64,000 bases of DNA, taken from Chrysaora quinquecirrha. Lineage: Eukaryota; Cnidaria; Scyphozoa; Semaeostomeae; Pelagiidae. The position numbers were made by a program, and so were the translations under genes. The notes beneath the pieces are model-generated. The model ran no database searches. It saw only the letters and a program-made list of their open reading frames with translations, and was not told the DNA's origin. Where the stretch lies: the NCBI GenBank assembly GCA_014526335.1, contig JACTAT010000060.1, positions 726,319 through 790,318 on the forward strand, in the 5' to 3' direction. Below, piece after piece: positions 1 through 11,399 of the stretch. Numbering within the stretch: position 1 is the first letter of the stretch; each line of letters opens with the position of its first letter.

Positions 1-1073
1 TCCAATCTATTGTGGTATGCAGCATGTCTATCCTAGTTCTTGCCAGTTCATGAAATTATATATAAAAACGTACTATGGTATTGTATATAAGCACAGAAGT
101 CGAAACGAAGAAGGATAAATTAGGGCCGCATGACTTGATAATTTCATTGGGCTCTTTAACTGAATGGAAACGTCGCTTGCTCAATGATCATGCAGTGCAG
201 TATTGGGTTCAAATACCATCTATTGTGGTATGCCACTTTTGAATAAATCTAATCTATTTTATATATACCATACCTCTTTTGTGAAATGAGGTATCTATGA
301 AGTGATTCTCCAATTTTCAAAATCATAGGTGTCAACAGATGTTCTCCTCCTAAAATGCAAATTCATCTTTTTTTACTTTGATTGCGAAAAGCATTAAGCA
401 ACTTGCTGATGTCAAGAGGTTTCATTTCGCTGCAGGGCAGTGTGACTGCCTTCGTATAAGCACTATACGTATTCTGTCACAAATTGGATTTTCGTATGTA
501 TGTTTGTAGCCTAGACTTGCCACACAATTTTAACTCACGTAACGAGTCTATTAATGGTGAAACAATATGGCGTGATAGTTGACGCAAAGCCGAAAGCCGT
601 GACCCCTTCTGCGGAGCATTGCAATTCTTGACGAGGTCTTGTTGATGCAGATATCATTATTCTTTTCTGTTGCTCTATTGTTTTTTCGTGCATGCACACG
701 CCACACCCACAGACTGGGCTGTGATTGTTGAACTATATAGATATTCAAGTTTCAAACGTTCAAACTGCAAAATTTGAATTCTACCTCGGTCATACTGGCC
801 TGAGCTGCATAATAAATTAATGCATCATATACAAATCAAATTCACAAGGCCTTCAAAATAATTCTCCTTGGGGGCTTTAGGTGGGGGCTTATTCAAGGGC
901 GTGCTTTATCGGAGATGGGGGCTTATTCGGGGATTTACTGTTTGTAATGAATCGAATTTTTTGAAATAGGAAATGAATATGGTCGAGGGTATCATTCTAG
1001 AAAAGGTATATTGGGGTCAAGCAACACACTATATAATCGATTATATAGGTCTATGTATAATAATCTAATTTAC
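1..1073. other. no gene seen; short GGGGGCTTATTC-type repeat
   Basis: I see no supported coding exon here. The stretch is AT-rich. At about 868-940 a G-rich motif close to GGGGGCTTATTC occurs three times in imperfect form, which is the only local structure that stands out. A phrase close to TCTATTGTGGTATGC occurs near both 6 and 219. Confidence 0.5.
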
Positions 1074-1238
1074 CGTGTGAAGGTCTTCTGTTTGGAGAAA
1101 TGAAATTTACATCTTTCGGCCACCACACTGGCTTGTTTTCATTTTTTTGCCAAAATGATTTAACATATTTGGAGCCATTTGCCTCCGTTGTTATTACTTT
1201 GATGAGATCACGGAGCTTTACTCCTTCTACACCATCCC
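1074..1238 (-). CDS. exon of unrecognised gene (WWP-containing segment)
   Basis: This 165-nt exon has its acceptor at 1240-1239 and donor at 1073-1072 (minus-strand reading). It begins with two bases that complete the split Arg codon from 2317 and ends one base into the next codon, so at least one further exon is expected to the left. Confidence 0.5.
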
Positions 1239-2510
1239 CTACAAAAACCAGCATATTATTAAATAAAATACATATAGCAAACGAAAGGCTATGCAGAGAG
1301 ACATTTGGAGTTAAATTTACTTATTTACACCTATTTAATGTCCTTAAAGGTACACGGTACTGAAAATCCTCCACAGAACTCATGATATCTGTCCATTTAC
1401 TCATCACCGAGGATCATTCATTGCAATAATGTTTTTGTAACTGTTTTGTCAAGAAAAACATCTGACTATTACTCATAACGTATTGCACAAACCTCTTTAC
1501 AAGCAACAGATTAAAATTTGTACGCGAAAAAAAATTCAACAATATTAACAAAGTTGTGTGATAATAAGTAACAGTCACAACCAAACCATTGAAAAAGCGA
1601 CCAGTCAGATAGTACCTTTTGCTCAAGATTCTCATGCCCTAGCAACACGACCAAACCTTGTTTGAATTGAATTGAATTGTACATTATTTACTGTTAGTTT
1701 CAAAGTAATTACAAGTGCACTAAACACTGATTAACACTAACATAAAGCAACTTCATAGATTGCATAAACTCATCATTTGTTACAAATTTAGCACGTGCAT
1801 TTATTATTGGGTTTCATTAGGCTTTTGAATTGTTTGTGGACTCGGGCAGACTTGCTTGTCAAGCAATGTTGCATTACACCACCAGTGGCGTACCACCGTA
1901 AGGCTTCTTTGTTTCTTATAGTGTCTTTTAGGCCAAAAAATGCAAAAGGCTTCCTAGGGTCATGGTTATCCCATTAATAGTTGTTAATCTGTGGACACAT
2001 CTTTCTGCCCCCGCACCTAGTGAGATAATGCAAATTTTTCCCACTGATCCGAACTCCCTCACTTAGTAGTACTTTGCTTCGTGGTCCCTGCATAAGGGCC
2101 TCCAACGTGCGACGAAGTTGCTAACTGCTCAAAGTTTCTTGTAAGCAAATTTGCCAATACTCGACAAACAATGTCTGGTTTATCGGCAAAGGCCTTACAG
2201 CGCACTTTTTGCGTTATGACCATAATTCAAAAGATAATACAATCTTGTACGTACCCTACAAGACGTTAGGCAAAGAAATAAATAAAAAGTAAAATAAAAA
2301 ATATAAAATTACATACGAATGAATCTTTCTCTTCGTAGCTCTTTTTCTGCTTTTCTTTTTTCATTTTCTACGTCCCCCACAGGGGGGTACAATGCTTTCT
2401 CCACGAGTTCGCTGATTTCTTTAGATTTTTCTTTAAATTTTTCTACAATTGCTGGATGCCCTGGAAGAGAGAGATCTTGTTGAATCTCACTGTTAGCAAA
2501 TCTCATTTTC
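1074..2510 (-). CDS. unrecognised gene, two internal exons (partial)
   Basis: Two minus-strand exons, 2317-2510 and 1074-1238, look real. Each is open, has an AG acceptor before it (atttag and tttgtag) and a GT donor after it (gtatgt and gtaaat), and their phases fit: the first ends with one codon base and the second supplies the other two, giving Arg. The joined peptide is about 119 residues. The first exon encodes a charged, probably helical stretch rich in Lys and Glu. The second encodes a compact segment containing ITTEANGSKYVKSFW followed by WWPKDV. I do not recognise the family with confidence. It may be an invertebrate-specific nuclear or scaffold protein, but that is a guess. Neither a start exon nor a terminal exon was found, so the gene may extend beyond the window's left edge. 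Confidence 0.5.
2317..2510 (-). CDS. exon of unrecognised gene (charged helical segment)
   Basis: This 194-nt exon is open throughout. The acceptor is at 2511-2512 and the donor at 2316-2315 (minus-strand reading). Its peptide contains LPGHPAIVEKFKEK and a run of alternating Lys/Glu/Arg residues near the end, as in a coiled coil. Confidence 0.5.
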
Positions 2511-3274
2511 CTAAATATCATAAGTAATTAGTGTAGCAATGAATAATGGGATGATCAGGACTCGAACCAATGGCGATGCATTGCATCTACTGCGATGCAC
2601 CTACCCGGCGATGCATCTACTGATTCTAATTGGCGGAGAACGGAAGATTGGACTTGGTTTGACAATTTTTGTCAGAAAAATGCTGAAACGCAGTGTGAAC
2701 TGGACCTATAGTACTTGTAACCTTTGGTGGTCCACATTTCTAAAAAAACAAATAGGGTGTTGAGTGGAAATTCATATAAAAAAAACATCAGTAAACTAAA
2801 TATTAATATCGACACCAATATTAATTAAAATCTTAATAGGTGGGGGGTGCTGATAAGAGCGGAGGGATTGGAAATTTTTCGAAAAATTAATTAGTTTGGG
2901 GACGGCAATAGGCACTAAAGAGTATTTATACCAATATTAAAAACAATGAAGAACCGTGTTTATACAAAAATGGTAAAAAACGATACCCTCTCCCAGAGCC
3001 CAAAATATATTAACTACCCTTCGTGCTTGCTTCCAGAAGACAACATACGAGTAACAAGAATACCCTGAGGTGGCGGTAGGTTTAAGGTTAATAAATAGGA
3101 CACTAACCTGCGAATTTTAATTCATTTTGATATCTATAAATAAATATGAGTGGCGGAACGAATTCTTTGTTTTCTTCTGCTTCTTGCACCCACTCGTTCA
3201 GCTAGATGAAGAAGGAAAATGAAATATAGTTATAGAATTTCAAGCATTTCATCACAAGAGTCTTTAGTTTATCC
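2511..3274. other. intergenic, no gene seen
   Basis: AT-rich sequence without a supportable exon. A B-box-like GGTTCGAGTCC (minus strand, about 2555-2565) sits among GATGCATCTACTG repeats. The arms expected of a tRNA do not pair well, so no RNA gene is called. Confidence 0.5.
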
Positions 3275-6200
3275 TCCCCCTGCTATTTGCCTTTGTGTTT
3301 TATCTCTTTGGACTGTTTTTGTGCTTGGGCATTTCCCTATTTGAAAAGACGTACTAAATTCTTGATGCAACAAAGGGATTTACTAGGGATTTCTAAGACT
3401 CAACACTTAAGTCTCTAAATCATCCGCCCCTTGCTATTTGCGTTTGTGTTGTATCTCTTTTTACTTTTTTGTGCAGGGGCATTTCCCTCTTTGAACAGAT
3501 GTACTAAATTCTTGCTGAAACAAAGGGATTTACTAGGGATTTCTAAGACTCAACACTTGAGTCTCTAAATTACCCCCCCCCCCTTGCTATTTGCGTTTGT
3601 GTTGTATCTCTTTTACTTTTTGTGCAGGGCATTTCCCTCTTTGAACAGACGTACTAAACTCTTGCTGAAACAAAGGGATTTACCAGGGATTTCTAAGACT
3701 CAACACTTAAGTCTCTAAATCATCCACCCCTTGCTATTTGCGTTTGTGTTGTATCTCTTTTTACTTTTTTGTGCAGGGGCATTTCCCTCTTTGAACAGAT
3801 GTACTAAATTCTTGCTGAAACAAAGGGATTTACTAGGGATTTCTAAGACTCAACACTTGAGTCTCTAAATTACCCCCCCCCCCTTGCTATTTGCGTTTGT
3901 GTTGTATCTCTTTTTACTTTTTTGTGCAGGGGCATTTCCCTCTTTGAACAGACGTACTAAACTCTTGCTGAAACAAAGGGATTTACTAGGGATTTCTAAG
4001 ACTCAACACTTAAGTCTCTAAATTACCCCCCCCCCCTTGCTATTTGCGTTTGTGTTGTATCTCTTTTTACTTTTTTGTGCAGGGCATTTCCTCTTTGAAC
4101 AGACGTACTAAACTCTTGCTGAAACAAAGGGATTTACTAGGATTTCTAAGACTCAACACTTAAGTCTCTAAATTACCCCCCTTGCTATTTGCGTTTGTGT
4201 TGTATCTCTTTTACTTTTTGTGCAGGGCATTTCCTCTTTGAACAGACGTACTAAACTCTTGCTGAAACAAAGGGATTTACTAGGGATTTCTAAGACTCAA
4301 CACTTAAGTCTCTAAATTACCCCCCCCCCCTTGCTATTTGCGTTTGTGTTGTATCTCTTTTTACTTTTTTGTGCAGGGGCATTTCCCTCTTTGAACAGAC
4401 GTACTAAACTCTTGCTGAAACAAAGGGATTTACTAGGGATTTCTAAGACTCAACACTTAAGTCTCTAAATTACCCCCCTTGCTATTTGCGTTTGTGTTGT
4501 ATCTCTTTTTACTTTTTTGTGCAGGGGCATTTCCTCTTTGAACAGATGTACTAAATTCTTGCTGAAACAAAGGGATTTACTAGGATTTCTAAGACTCAAC
4601 ACTTGAGTCTCTAAATTACCCCCTTGCTATTTGCGTTTGTGTTGTATCTCTTTTACTTTTTTGTGCAGGGCATTTCCTCTTTGAACAGACGTACTAAACT
4701 CTTGCTGAAACAAAGGGATTTACCAGGATTTCTAAGACTCAACACTTAAGTCTCTAAATCATCCACCCCTTGCTATTTGCGTTTGTGTTGTATCTCTTTT
4801 TACTTTTTTGTGCAGGGGCATTTCCCTCTCTGAACAGATGTACTAAATTCTTGATGAAACAAAGGGATTTACTAGGGATTTCTAAGACTCAACACTTAAG
4901 TCTCTAAATCATCCACCCCTTGCTATTTGCGTTTGGGTGGGGTGTTGTATCTCTTTTTACTTTTTTGTGCAGGGGCATTTCCCTCTTTGAACAGACGTAC
5001 TAAATTCTTGCTGAAACAAAGGGATTTACCAGGGATTTCTAAGACTCAACACTTAAGTCTCTAAATCATCCACCCCTTGCTATTTGCGTTTGTGTTGTAT
5101 CTCTTTTTACTTTTTTGTGCAGGGGCATTTCCCTCTCTGAACAGATGTACTAAATTCTTGATGAAACAAAGGGATTTACTAGGGATTTCTAAGACTCAAC
5201 ACTTAAGTCTCTAAATCATCCACCCCTTGCTATTTGCGTTTGGGTGGGGTGTTGTATCTCTTTTTACTTTTTTGTGCAGGGGCATTTCCCTCTTTGAACA
5301 GACGTACTAAATTCTTGCTGAAACAAAGGGATTTACCAGGGATTTCTAAGACTCAACACTTAAGTCTCTAAATCATCCACCCCTTGCTATTTGCGTTTGG
5401 GTGGGGTGTTGTATCTCTTTTTACTTTTTTGTGCAGGGGCATTTCCTCTTTGAACAGACGTACTAAATTCTTGCTGAAACAAAGGGATTTACTAGGATTT
5501 CTAAGACTCAACACTTAAGTCTCTAAATCATCCACCCCTTGCTATTTGCGTTTGGGTGGGGTGTTGTATCTCTTTTTACTTTTTTGTGCAGGGGCATTTC
5601 CCTCTTTGAACAGACGTACTAAATTCTTGCTGAAACAAAGGGATTTACTAGGGATTTCTAAGACTCAACACTTGAGTCTCTAAATTACCCCCCCCCCTTG
5701 CTATTTGCGTTTGTGTTGTATCTCTTTTTACTTTTTTGTGCAGGGGCATTTCCCTCTTTGAACAGACGTACTAAACTCTTGCTGAAACAAAGGGATTTAC
5801 CAGGGATTTCTAAGACTCAACACTTAAGTCTCTAAATCATCCACCCCTTGCTATTTGCGTTTGTGTTGTATCTCTTTTTACTTTTTTGTGCAGGGGCATT
5901 TCCCTCTCTGAACAGATGTACTAAATTCTTGATGAAACAAAGGGATTTACTAGGGATTTCTAAGACTCAACACTTAAGTCTCTAAATCATCCACCCCTTG
6001 CTATTTGCGTTTGGGTGGGGTGTTGTATCTCTTTTTACTTTTTTGTGCAGGGGCATTTCCCTCTTTGAACAGACGTACTAAATTCTTGCTGAAACAAAGG
6101 GATTTACCAGGGATTTCTAAGACTCAACACTTAAGTCTCTCAATTACCCCCCCCCCTTGCTATTTGCGTTTGTGTTGTATCTCTTTCTACTTTTTTGTGC

Positions 6201-7786
6201 AGGGGTATTTCCCTCTTTGAACAGATGTACTAAATTCTTGCTGAAACAAAGGGATTTACTAGGGATTTCTAAGACTCAACACTTGAGTCTCTAAATTACC
6301 CCCCCCTTGCTATTTGCGTTTGTGTTGTATCTCTTTTTACTTTTTTGTGCAGGGGCATTTCCCTCTTTGAACAGACGTACTAAATTCTTGCTGAAACAAA
6401 GGGATTTACCAGGGATTTCTAAGACTCAACACTTAAGTCTCTCAATTACCCCCCCTTGCTATTTGCGTTTGTGTTGTATCTCTTTTACTTTTTGTGCAGG
6501 GCATTTCCCTCTTTGAACAGATGTACTAAATTCTTGCTGAAACAAAGGGATTTACCAGGGATTTCTAAGACTCAACACTTAAGTCTCTCAATTACCCCCC
6601 CCCTTGCTATTTGCGTTTGTGTTGTATCTCTTTTTACTTTTTTGTGCAGGGGTATTTCCCTCTTTGAACAGATGTACTAAATTCTTGCTGAAACAAAGGG
6701 ATTTACTAGGGATTTCTAAGACTCAACACTTGAGTCTCTAAATTACCCCCCCCCCTTGCTATTTGCGTTTGTGTTGTATCTCTTTTACTTTTTGTGCAGG
6801 GGTATTTCCCTCTTTGAACAGACGTACTAAATTCTTGCTGAAACAAAGGGATTTACTAGGGATTTCTAAGACTCAACACTTGAGTCTCGAAATTACCCCC
6901 TTGCTATTTGCGTTTGTGTTGTATCTCTTTTTACTTTTTTGTGCAGGGGCATTTCCCTCTTTGAACAGACGTACTAAATTCTTGCTGAAACAAAGGGATT
7001 TACCAGGGATTTCTAAGACTCAACACTTGAGTCTCTAAATTACCCCCTTGCTATTTGCGTTTGTGTTGTATCTCTTTTACTTTTTTGTGCAGGGTATTTC
7101 CTCTTTGAACAGATGTACTAAATTCTTGCTGAAACAAAGGGATTTACTAGGATTTCTAAGACTCAACACTTGAGTCTCTAAATTACCCCCTTGCTATTTG
7201 CGTTTGTGTTGTATCTCTTTTACTTTTTTGTGCAGGGCATTTCCTCTTTGAACAGATGTACTAAGTTCTTGCTGAAACAAAGGGATTTACTAGGATTTCT
7301 AAGACTCAACACTTGAGTCTCTAAATTACCCCCTTGCTATTTGCGTTTGTGTTGTATCTCTTTTACTTTTTTGTGCAGGGGCATTTCCCTCTTTGAACAG
7401 ACGTACTAAATTCTTGCTGAAACAAAGGGATTTACCAGGGATTTCTAAGACTCAACACTTGAGTCTCTAAATTACCCCCTTGCTATTTGCGTTTGTGTTG
7501 TATCTCTTTTACTTTTTTGTGCAGGGCATTTCCTCTTTGAACAGACGTACTAAATTCTTGCTGAAACAAAGGGATTTACTAGGATTTCTAAGACTCAACA
7601 CTTGAGTCTCTAAATTACCCCCCCCCCCCCTTGCTATTTGCGTTTGTGTTGTATCTCTTTTTACTTTTTTGTGCAGGGGCATTTCCCTCTTTGAACAGAC
7701 GTACTAAATTCTTGCTGAAACAAAGGGATTTAACAGGGATTTCTAAGACTCAACACTTAAGTCTCTAAATCATCCACCCCTTGCTA
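3275..7786 (+). repeat. ~150-bp tandem satellite, about 30 monomers
   Basis: The phrase TTGCTATTTGCGTTTG recurs from 3284 to 7630 at spacings of about 143-160 bp, giving about 30 monomers. Each carries a pyrimidine tract ending TTTTTTGTGCAG|GGGCAT, then GAACAGAYGTACTAAA, AAACAAAGGGATTTA, and an imperfect hairpin AGACTCAACACTTRAGTCTCT. Length variation comes mainly from a C-run (3 to 12 C) at the monomer junction and from single-base loss in T and G runs. Two junction types, CATCCACCCC and TACCCCCC, alternate. Some monomers have a GGGTGGGG insertion (about 4930, 5240, 5400, 5550, 6010). The first copy is diverged and the last is cut at 7786. Open frames between 6005 and 7038 exist only because some monomers are multiples of three, and they are not considered genes. 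Confidence 0.95.
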
Positions 7787-8545
7787 ATGATCGAAGAAAA
7801 GTAAAAGTAAATTAGTTATTCGCTTTCGGTTGAGAGTGAAATGTCCCTTTGCTGTGGAAAGTTGTCGCCATTTCTGATTGCTAGCAAACGGTAATAAATG
7901 AAAACAAAGTTTGAAATTGGCCTAAGAAAAAAACGTTTTGGCTGAAATTATTTTCTTGGAGGAGTTACATGCCCCTTTGCTTTGAAAAGTTGGCGCCTTT
8001 TGTGATGGCCAACTGTCATCGCATAGTAGCATCAAATGTTCAAATTTCGGCGCCTTTTCTACCGCCAGCGCAGAATTTCAAAACAAACGCAAAAATTAAA
8101 TGACATGGGCTTCAGGGTTTAAGTTTTTCAATACACTGAAAAGCTGGACTTAAGCATGAAATTTTCAAATTTTCGCGCCTTTTCTACTGGGAGCAAAGAA
8201 CTTCAAAACAAACACAACATTTCAATCAAAGACTAAGTCTATACCCTTTTTGCATTCTTGACGAGACTTCTTGCGAAAACTAAAATCAGTGTTGGCTTGG
8301 ATTGATAAGATATCAGTTATCTCGGAGTACAGTAGCATCAAATTTTCAAATTTTCGCGCCTTTTCTTCTGGGAGCGAAGAACTTCAAAACAAACATAAAA
8401 ATTTCAACCAAATGGGCTTTAAATTCAAATTTCCTGTTAATTTCCTTGCTTTCTTTCTAAAATACAGTCAGACTAAGTCTGTACCCTATTTGCAGTACTT
8501 GTGAGACTTCTTGCGATAACTAAAAACAAGGGTTGGCTTTCATTG
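7787..8545. repeat. diverged duplicated segments with CGCGCCTTTTCT motif
   Basis: Three imperfect copies of a segment built around TTTTCGCGCCTTTTCT and AACTTCAAAACAAAC lie near 8040, 8165 and 8345. A downstream part starting GACTAAGTCT recurs at 8231 and 8471, 240 bp apart. No gene is seen. The segments look like an old local duplication, with no termini that identify a mobile element. Confidence 0.7.
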
Positions 8546-9046
8546 ATTTTACATTAAAACAAATTTCTACCTGCTTTGCTCGATTTTTACATCTTCTATT
8601 GTACTCTGTCTTTTGCTTGGTCAAAGCAGGAGATTGAACCATTTTTAGATGTGCAAGATTCCAAGATTCAAGAGACCTATACAAGATTGAAGAAACCTAA
8701 CTTGATCGTTGATAACTAAGCAAGTGATCAAATCTTGATCGATCGAAGCCGTTATTCTGGGTTTCGATCACCAACACCTTTGGGAATAAAATAAGCACCT
8801 TTTATGTAGATTTCATTGTGTTCCTGCGTGCACAAGTTCGATTTCTCATCTTTTGCGCATGATTCTAAATTTTGGATTTCGCAATCCGCATACAAAAGAA
8901 AAGACGGAGTCAGTAAAATTTCCATTGTTCAAAATTCGTATTGATTCTATTGTCCTTTAGCCAATTGCTAAAACACGGACTGACAACAGCAACAAGTGGA
9001 ACTCTTTAACTACTGCAACTTCCAAGCACAAGCTTTCCTTGCCTGA
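8546..9046. other. intergenic, no feature seen
   Basis: No supportable exon, RNA gene or repeat was found between the duplicated segments and the hAT-like element. Confidence 0.4.
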
Positions 9047-9054
9047 TTCCCACT

Positions 9055-9880
9055 CAGGGCCGTCGCTAGAACTCAACGACTGGGGGGGGGGGTGTAGCTC
9101 GACATTTTGCCGACAAAATGGGCTGTCTTTTAGAGATGGGTGTGGCTTGGCTGTTGCTCTTTTCTTGGCGAAGTTCTTTATGTTTCCAATGCTTTGAACA
9201 CAACCGTCAGCACTGGAATATTATGCTTGAATCATAGAACATCATATAGAAATGGGGGACACACATGCAAGAGGGGTCCGGGGGACACACATGCTCCCCG
9301 GAAAAATTTTGAAAATTTGAGCTCTAAAATGCCTTGAAACACAACCTTTTCAGCTATTGAACAACAACATTGTAATCATTTGCCAGTTTGATTCTTGTAT
9401 ACACTGTATAATTTGAGACTAGTTTGATAATGCACTCTAGAGCGCTTTGCAGTTTGAAATAGGACTAAACCTCTTAATTTTAGGCATTGGCAGTCTTTGC
9501 GACCCCGTGTATGGTATCTCCATCATGTTTGCTGCTGTACGCTTGTATCTGTTATGGCTGGCCAACTGGCATATACAGATACGATTAGCTGGTAAGGAAA
9601 CGCTTTCTCTCGGCATTTGCTTGCAGTTACCAACCCCTAACTGTTATTCATACCTAACCTGTCGGCAGGTGTGGAAAGTGGATGCTAGTATTCGTCGGCG
9701 AGCTATGTGCTGAATGCTTTCCCGACATTTGCCAACACGTTTATTTTGTTTCTTTTGATTTGCAACATTTCTCGCCCTTAGTTACCATTGCCGAAAATTC
9801 CTTTCTTCTCAAATTGCCGACGGACGATTTGCCTGGGGGGGGTGTCACACCCCTCACACCCCCCCATAGCGACGGCCCTG
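9055..9880. mobile_element. non-autonomous hAT-like DNA transposon (MITE), 826 bp
   Basis: The ends are perfect 14-bp terminal inverted repeats, CAGGGCCGTCGCTA at 9055 and its reverse complement ending at 9880. They are flanked on both sides by the identical 8-bp target duplication TTCCCACT (9047-9054 and 9881-9888). CAGGG termini with an 8-bp duplication are typical of the hAT superfamily. G/C runs lie just inside both ends (about 9085 and 9835). No transposase reading frame is present, so mobilisation would have depended on an enzyme made elsewhere. The intact target duplication suggests a fairly recent insertion. Confidence 0.9.
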
Positions 9881-10156
9881 TTCCCACTCCGCAGCGCAGG
9901 TCCTCAATTCCATGGCCCTGTGGGTCCTTCTCCAACAGAATTGTTATCTCCGGGGTTGGAAACTGGAATACTGTACAGGAAGGTCAGGGTGACAAGTTTC
10001 ATCCCTATTCCACTTTCAGAATTTAAGCTAATTTTTGATAAAACAGGTGTAGTTGGAGTTCTTCATGCCCTCCCCTGCCGGCCTGTTGCCAGACTTTGTA
10101 AATACCCGCCCCCATTTTTCCGAAATCACGCGAAAGCCGTCATTCACACGTGATAA

Positions 10157-10345
10157 CCACCCCGTACAACGTGATGTGCAGTAACGTGGAGGATGTGCAG
10201 TATAGTGGAGGGTGCCAATAAAACGTGGAGGGATACCATCATGTAAGTGGAGGGTGCCAATACAACGTGGAGGGTTATCATCATGTAAGTGGAGGATGCG
10301 GAGTATCGTGGAGGGTTATCATCATGTAAGTGGAGGGATATCATG
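10157..10345 (+). repeat. GTGGAGG minisatellite, left inverted arm
   Basis: Short units of about 19-22 bp all begin GTGGAGG, followed by GTTATCATCATGTAA, ATGCGGAGTATC or GTGCCAATACAAC. The outer end, CCACCCCGTACAACGTGATG, is matched in reverse complement by the outer end of the block at 12076-12495. Confidence 0.9.
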
Positions 10346-10378
10346 TAATCAGTCTAATTTTGGCCTGGATACCTTGTT

Positions 10379-10893
10379 TATAAAAAAACATAGGGGCCCT
10401 ATGGGCATGTTCGAAGAACGACTCTGGTTGAATATAGCTATTTCGGTCAAATGATGAAAGATGTTTATCGGTATGCACAACGATGACGATGATGATTATT
10501 ATGATAATGGTGGTGGTTATGATGATGATGTTGATGACCACGATGATTATGATGCTGGTTGGTAGGGGTGATTGTGGTGGTAGGGTGGATGTGGTGGTGG
10601 TGATAGGGATGATCGTGGTGATGATTGTAGGGGGTTGTGGTGGTGCTGATAAAGGTGGTCGTGGTGAAGGTTGTAGGGGTGGTTGTGGTGGTGGTGATAA
10701 GGGGGCTGGTGGTTGTGATAGGGGTGATCGTGGTGATGGTTGTAGAGGTGGTTGTGGTGGTGGTTATAGGGGGGTGGTTGTGGTGATAAGGGTGATCGTG
10801 GTGATGGTTGTAGGGCTGGTTGTGGTGGTGGAGATAGGGGTGGTGGTGGTGATGGTTGTAGGGGTGATTGTGGTGGTGATGCCGTTCCTTTAG
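10379..10893 (-). repeat. outlying inverted copy of the satellite's CA-rich block plus tail
   Basis: Read on the minus strand, this is the same module that occurs fifteen times at 29.6-61.9 kb: a CCACCA/CACCAC-rich block followed by the conserved tail (GTGCATACC, CATCTTTCATCATTTGACC, TTCGAACATGCCCATAGGG). No 126-bp monomer flanks it here. It contains TACCAACCAGCATCATAATC, which places it closest to the distal blocks near 49.5-52 kb and 61 kb. Both strands have long open frames, explained by the lack of stop codons in the repeat. Confidence 0.85.
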
Positions 10894-10927
10894 ATCTTGC
10901 TACAGCCACATCGTCAGTGATGGTAAT

Positions 10928-10980
10928 CATGATGATGATGATGATTATGATGATGATGATGATGGTGAGAATGATGACGA
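10928..10980 (+). repeat. (GAT)n microsatellite
   Basis: A run of GATGAT units with a few ATT interruptions, next to the CA/GT-rich module. Confidence 0.8.
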
Positions 10981-11294
10981 TTTGCTTTGAAAAGTATTTT
11001 GAAATTGCCGCTCTTGCCCAGACTCTATGATTGTTGATGAGAATGTTTGAAATGTCATTAACTAGACCAATATGGCAATTTGCCATCGTTTAAGAAGAAA
11101 ACAACAATGACTCATAGTGAACTATTACGAATCAGTAGAACAATTGTCACATGACCTAAGATTGACAAAGCCGTTTGCAGGCCGCGATTGTGAAAAACCA
11201 ACCGCTAATTGCGCATCAATTGCCGAGACAATGGCTCTAAGGGCATTCTTGAAATGCTTATACTATTGTTACACGTTGTCATTGTTCAAGCGTT

Positions 11295-11321
11295 GGTTAG
11301 TTAGTTAGTTAGTTAGTTAGT
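11295..11321 (+). repeat. (TTAG)n microsatellite
   Basis: Seven units of TTAG upstream of the pyruvate kinase promoter. It is the same tetranucleotide, in opposite orientation, as the large tract at 22.5-22.9 kb. Confidence 0.8.
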
Positions 11322-11342
11322 GACACGCCACCCCACACCAAT

Positions 11343-11364
11343 ATGTTCGAAATTCTTCGAACAT
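11343..11364. promoter_or_regulatory. 22-bp palindrome upstream of pyruvate kinase
   Basis: Perfect 9-bp arms, ATGTTCGAA and TTCGAACAT, are separated by four bases. The right part, TTCTTCGAACAT, also occurs in the conserved tail of the satellite module. It could bind a dimeric factor, but no specific factor can be named. Confidence 0.35.
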
Positions 11365-11387
11365 AAAAAGATAAGCTCTTGTTTTAT

Positions 11388-11393
11388 CACGTG
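11388..11393. promoter_or_regulatory. E-box CACGTG in the pyruvate kinase promoter region
   Basis: A perfect CACGTG inside TCACGTGAC lies about 140 bp upstream of the first splice donor of pyruvate kinase. bHLH-zip factors such as USF, Myc/Max and MITF bind this core, and E-boxes control glycolytic genes in other animals. Use here is inferred from position only. Confidence 0.4.
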
Positions 11394-11399
11394 ACTACT

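Noticed and set aside
2545..2630. tRNA gene on the minus strand (B-box GGTTCGAGTCC)
   Set aside because: The T arm pairs poorly, and no D arm, anticodon arm or acceptor pairing could be found; at most a SINE-like relic.
6005..7038. Run of plus-strand frames in the 150-bp satellite
   Set aside because: Open only where monomer lengths happen to be multiples of three; other monomers shift the frame.
10483..11086. 136- and 179-codon frames on opposite strands
   Set aside because: Both read through the same GT/CA-rich module and GAT microsatellite.
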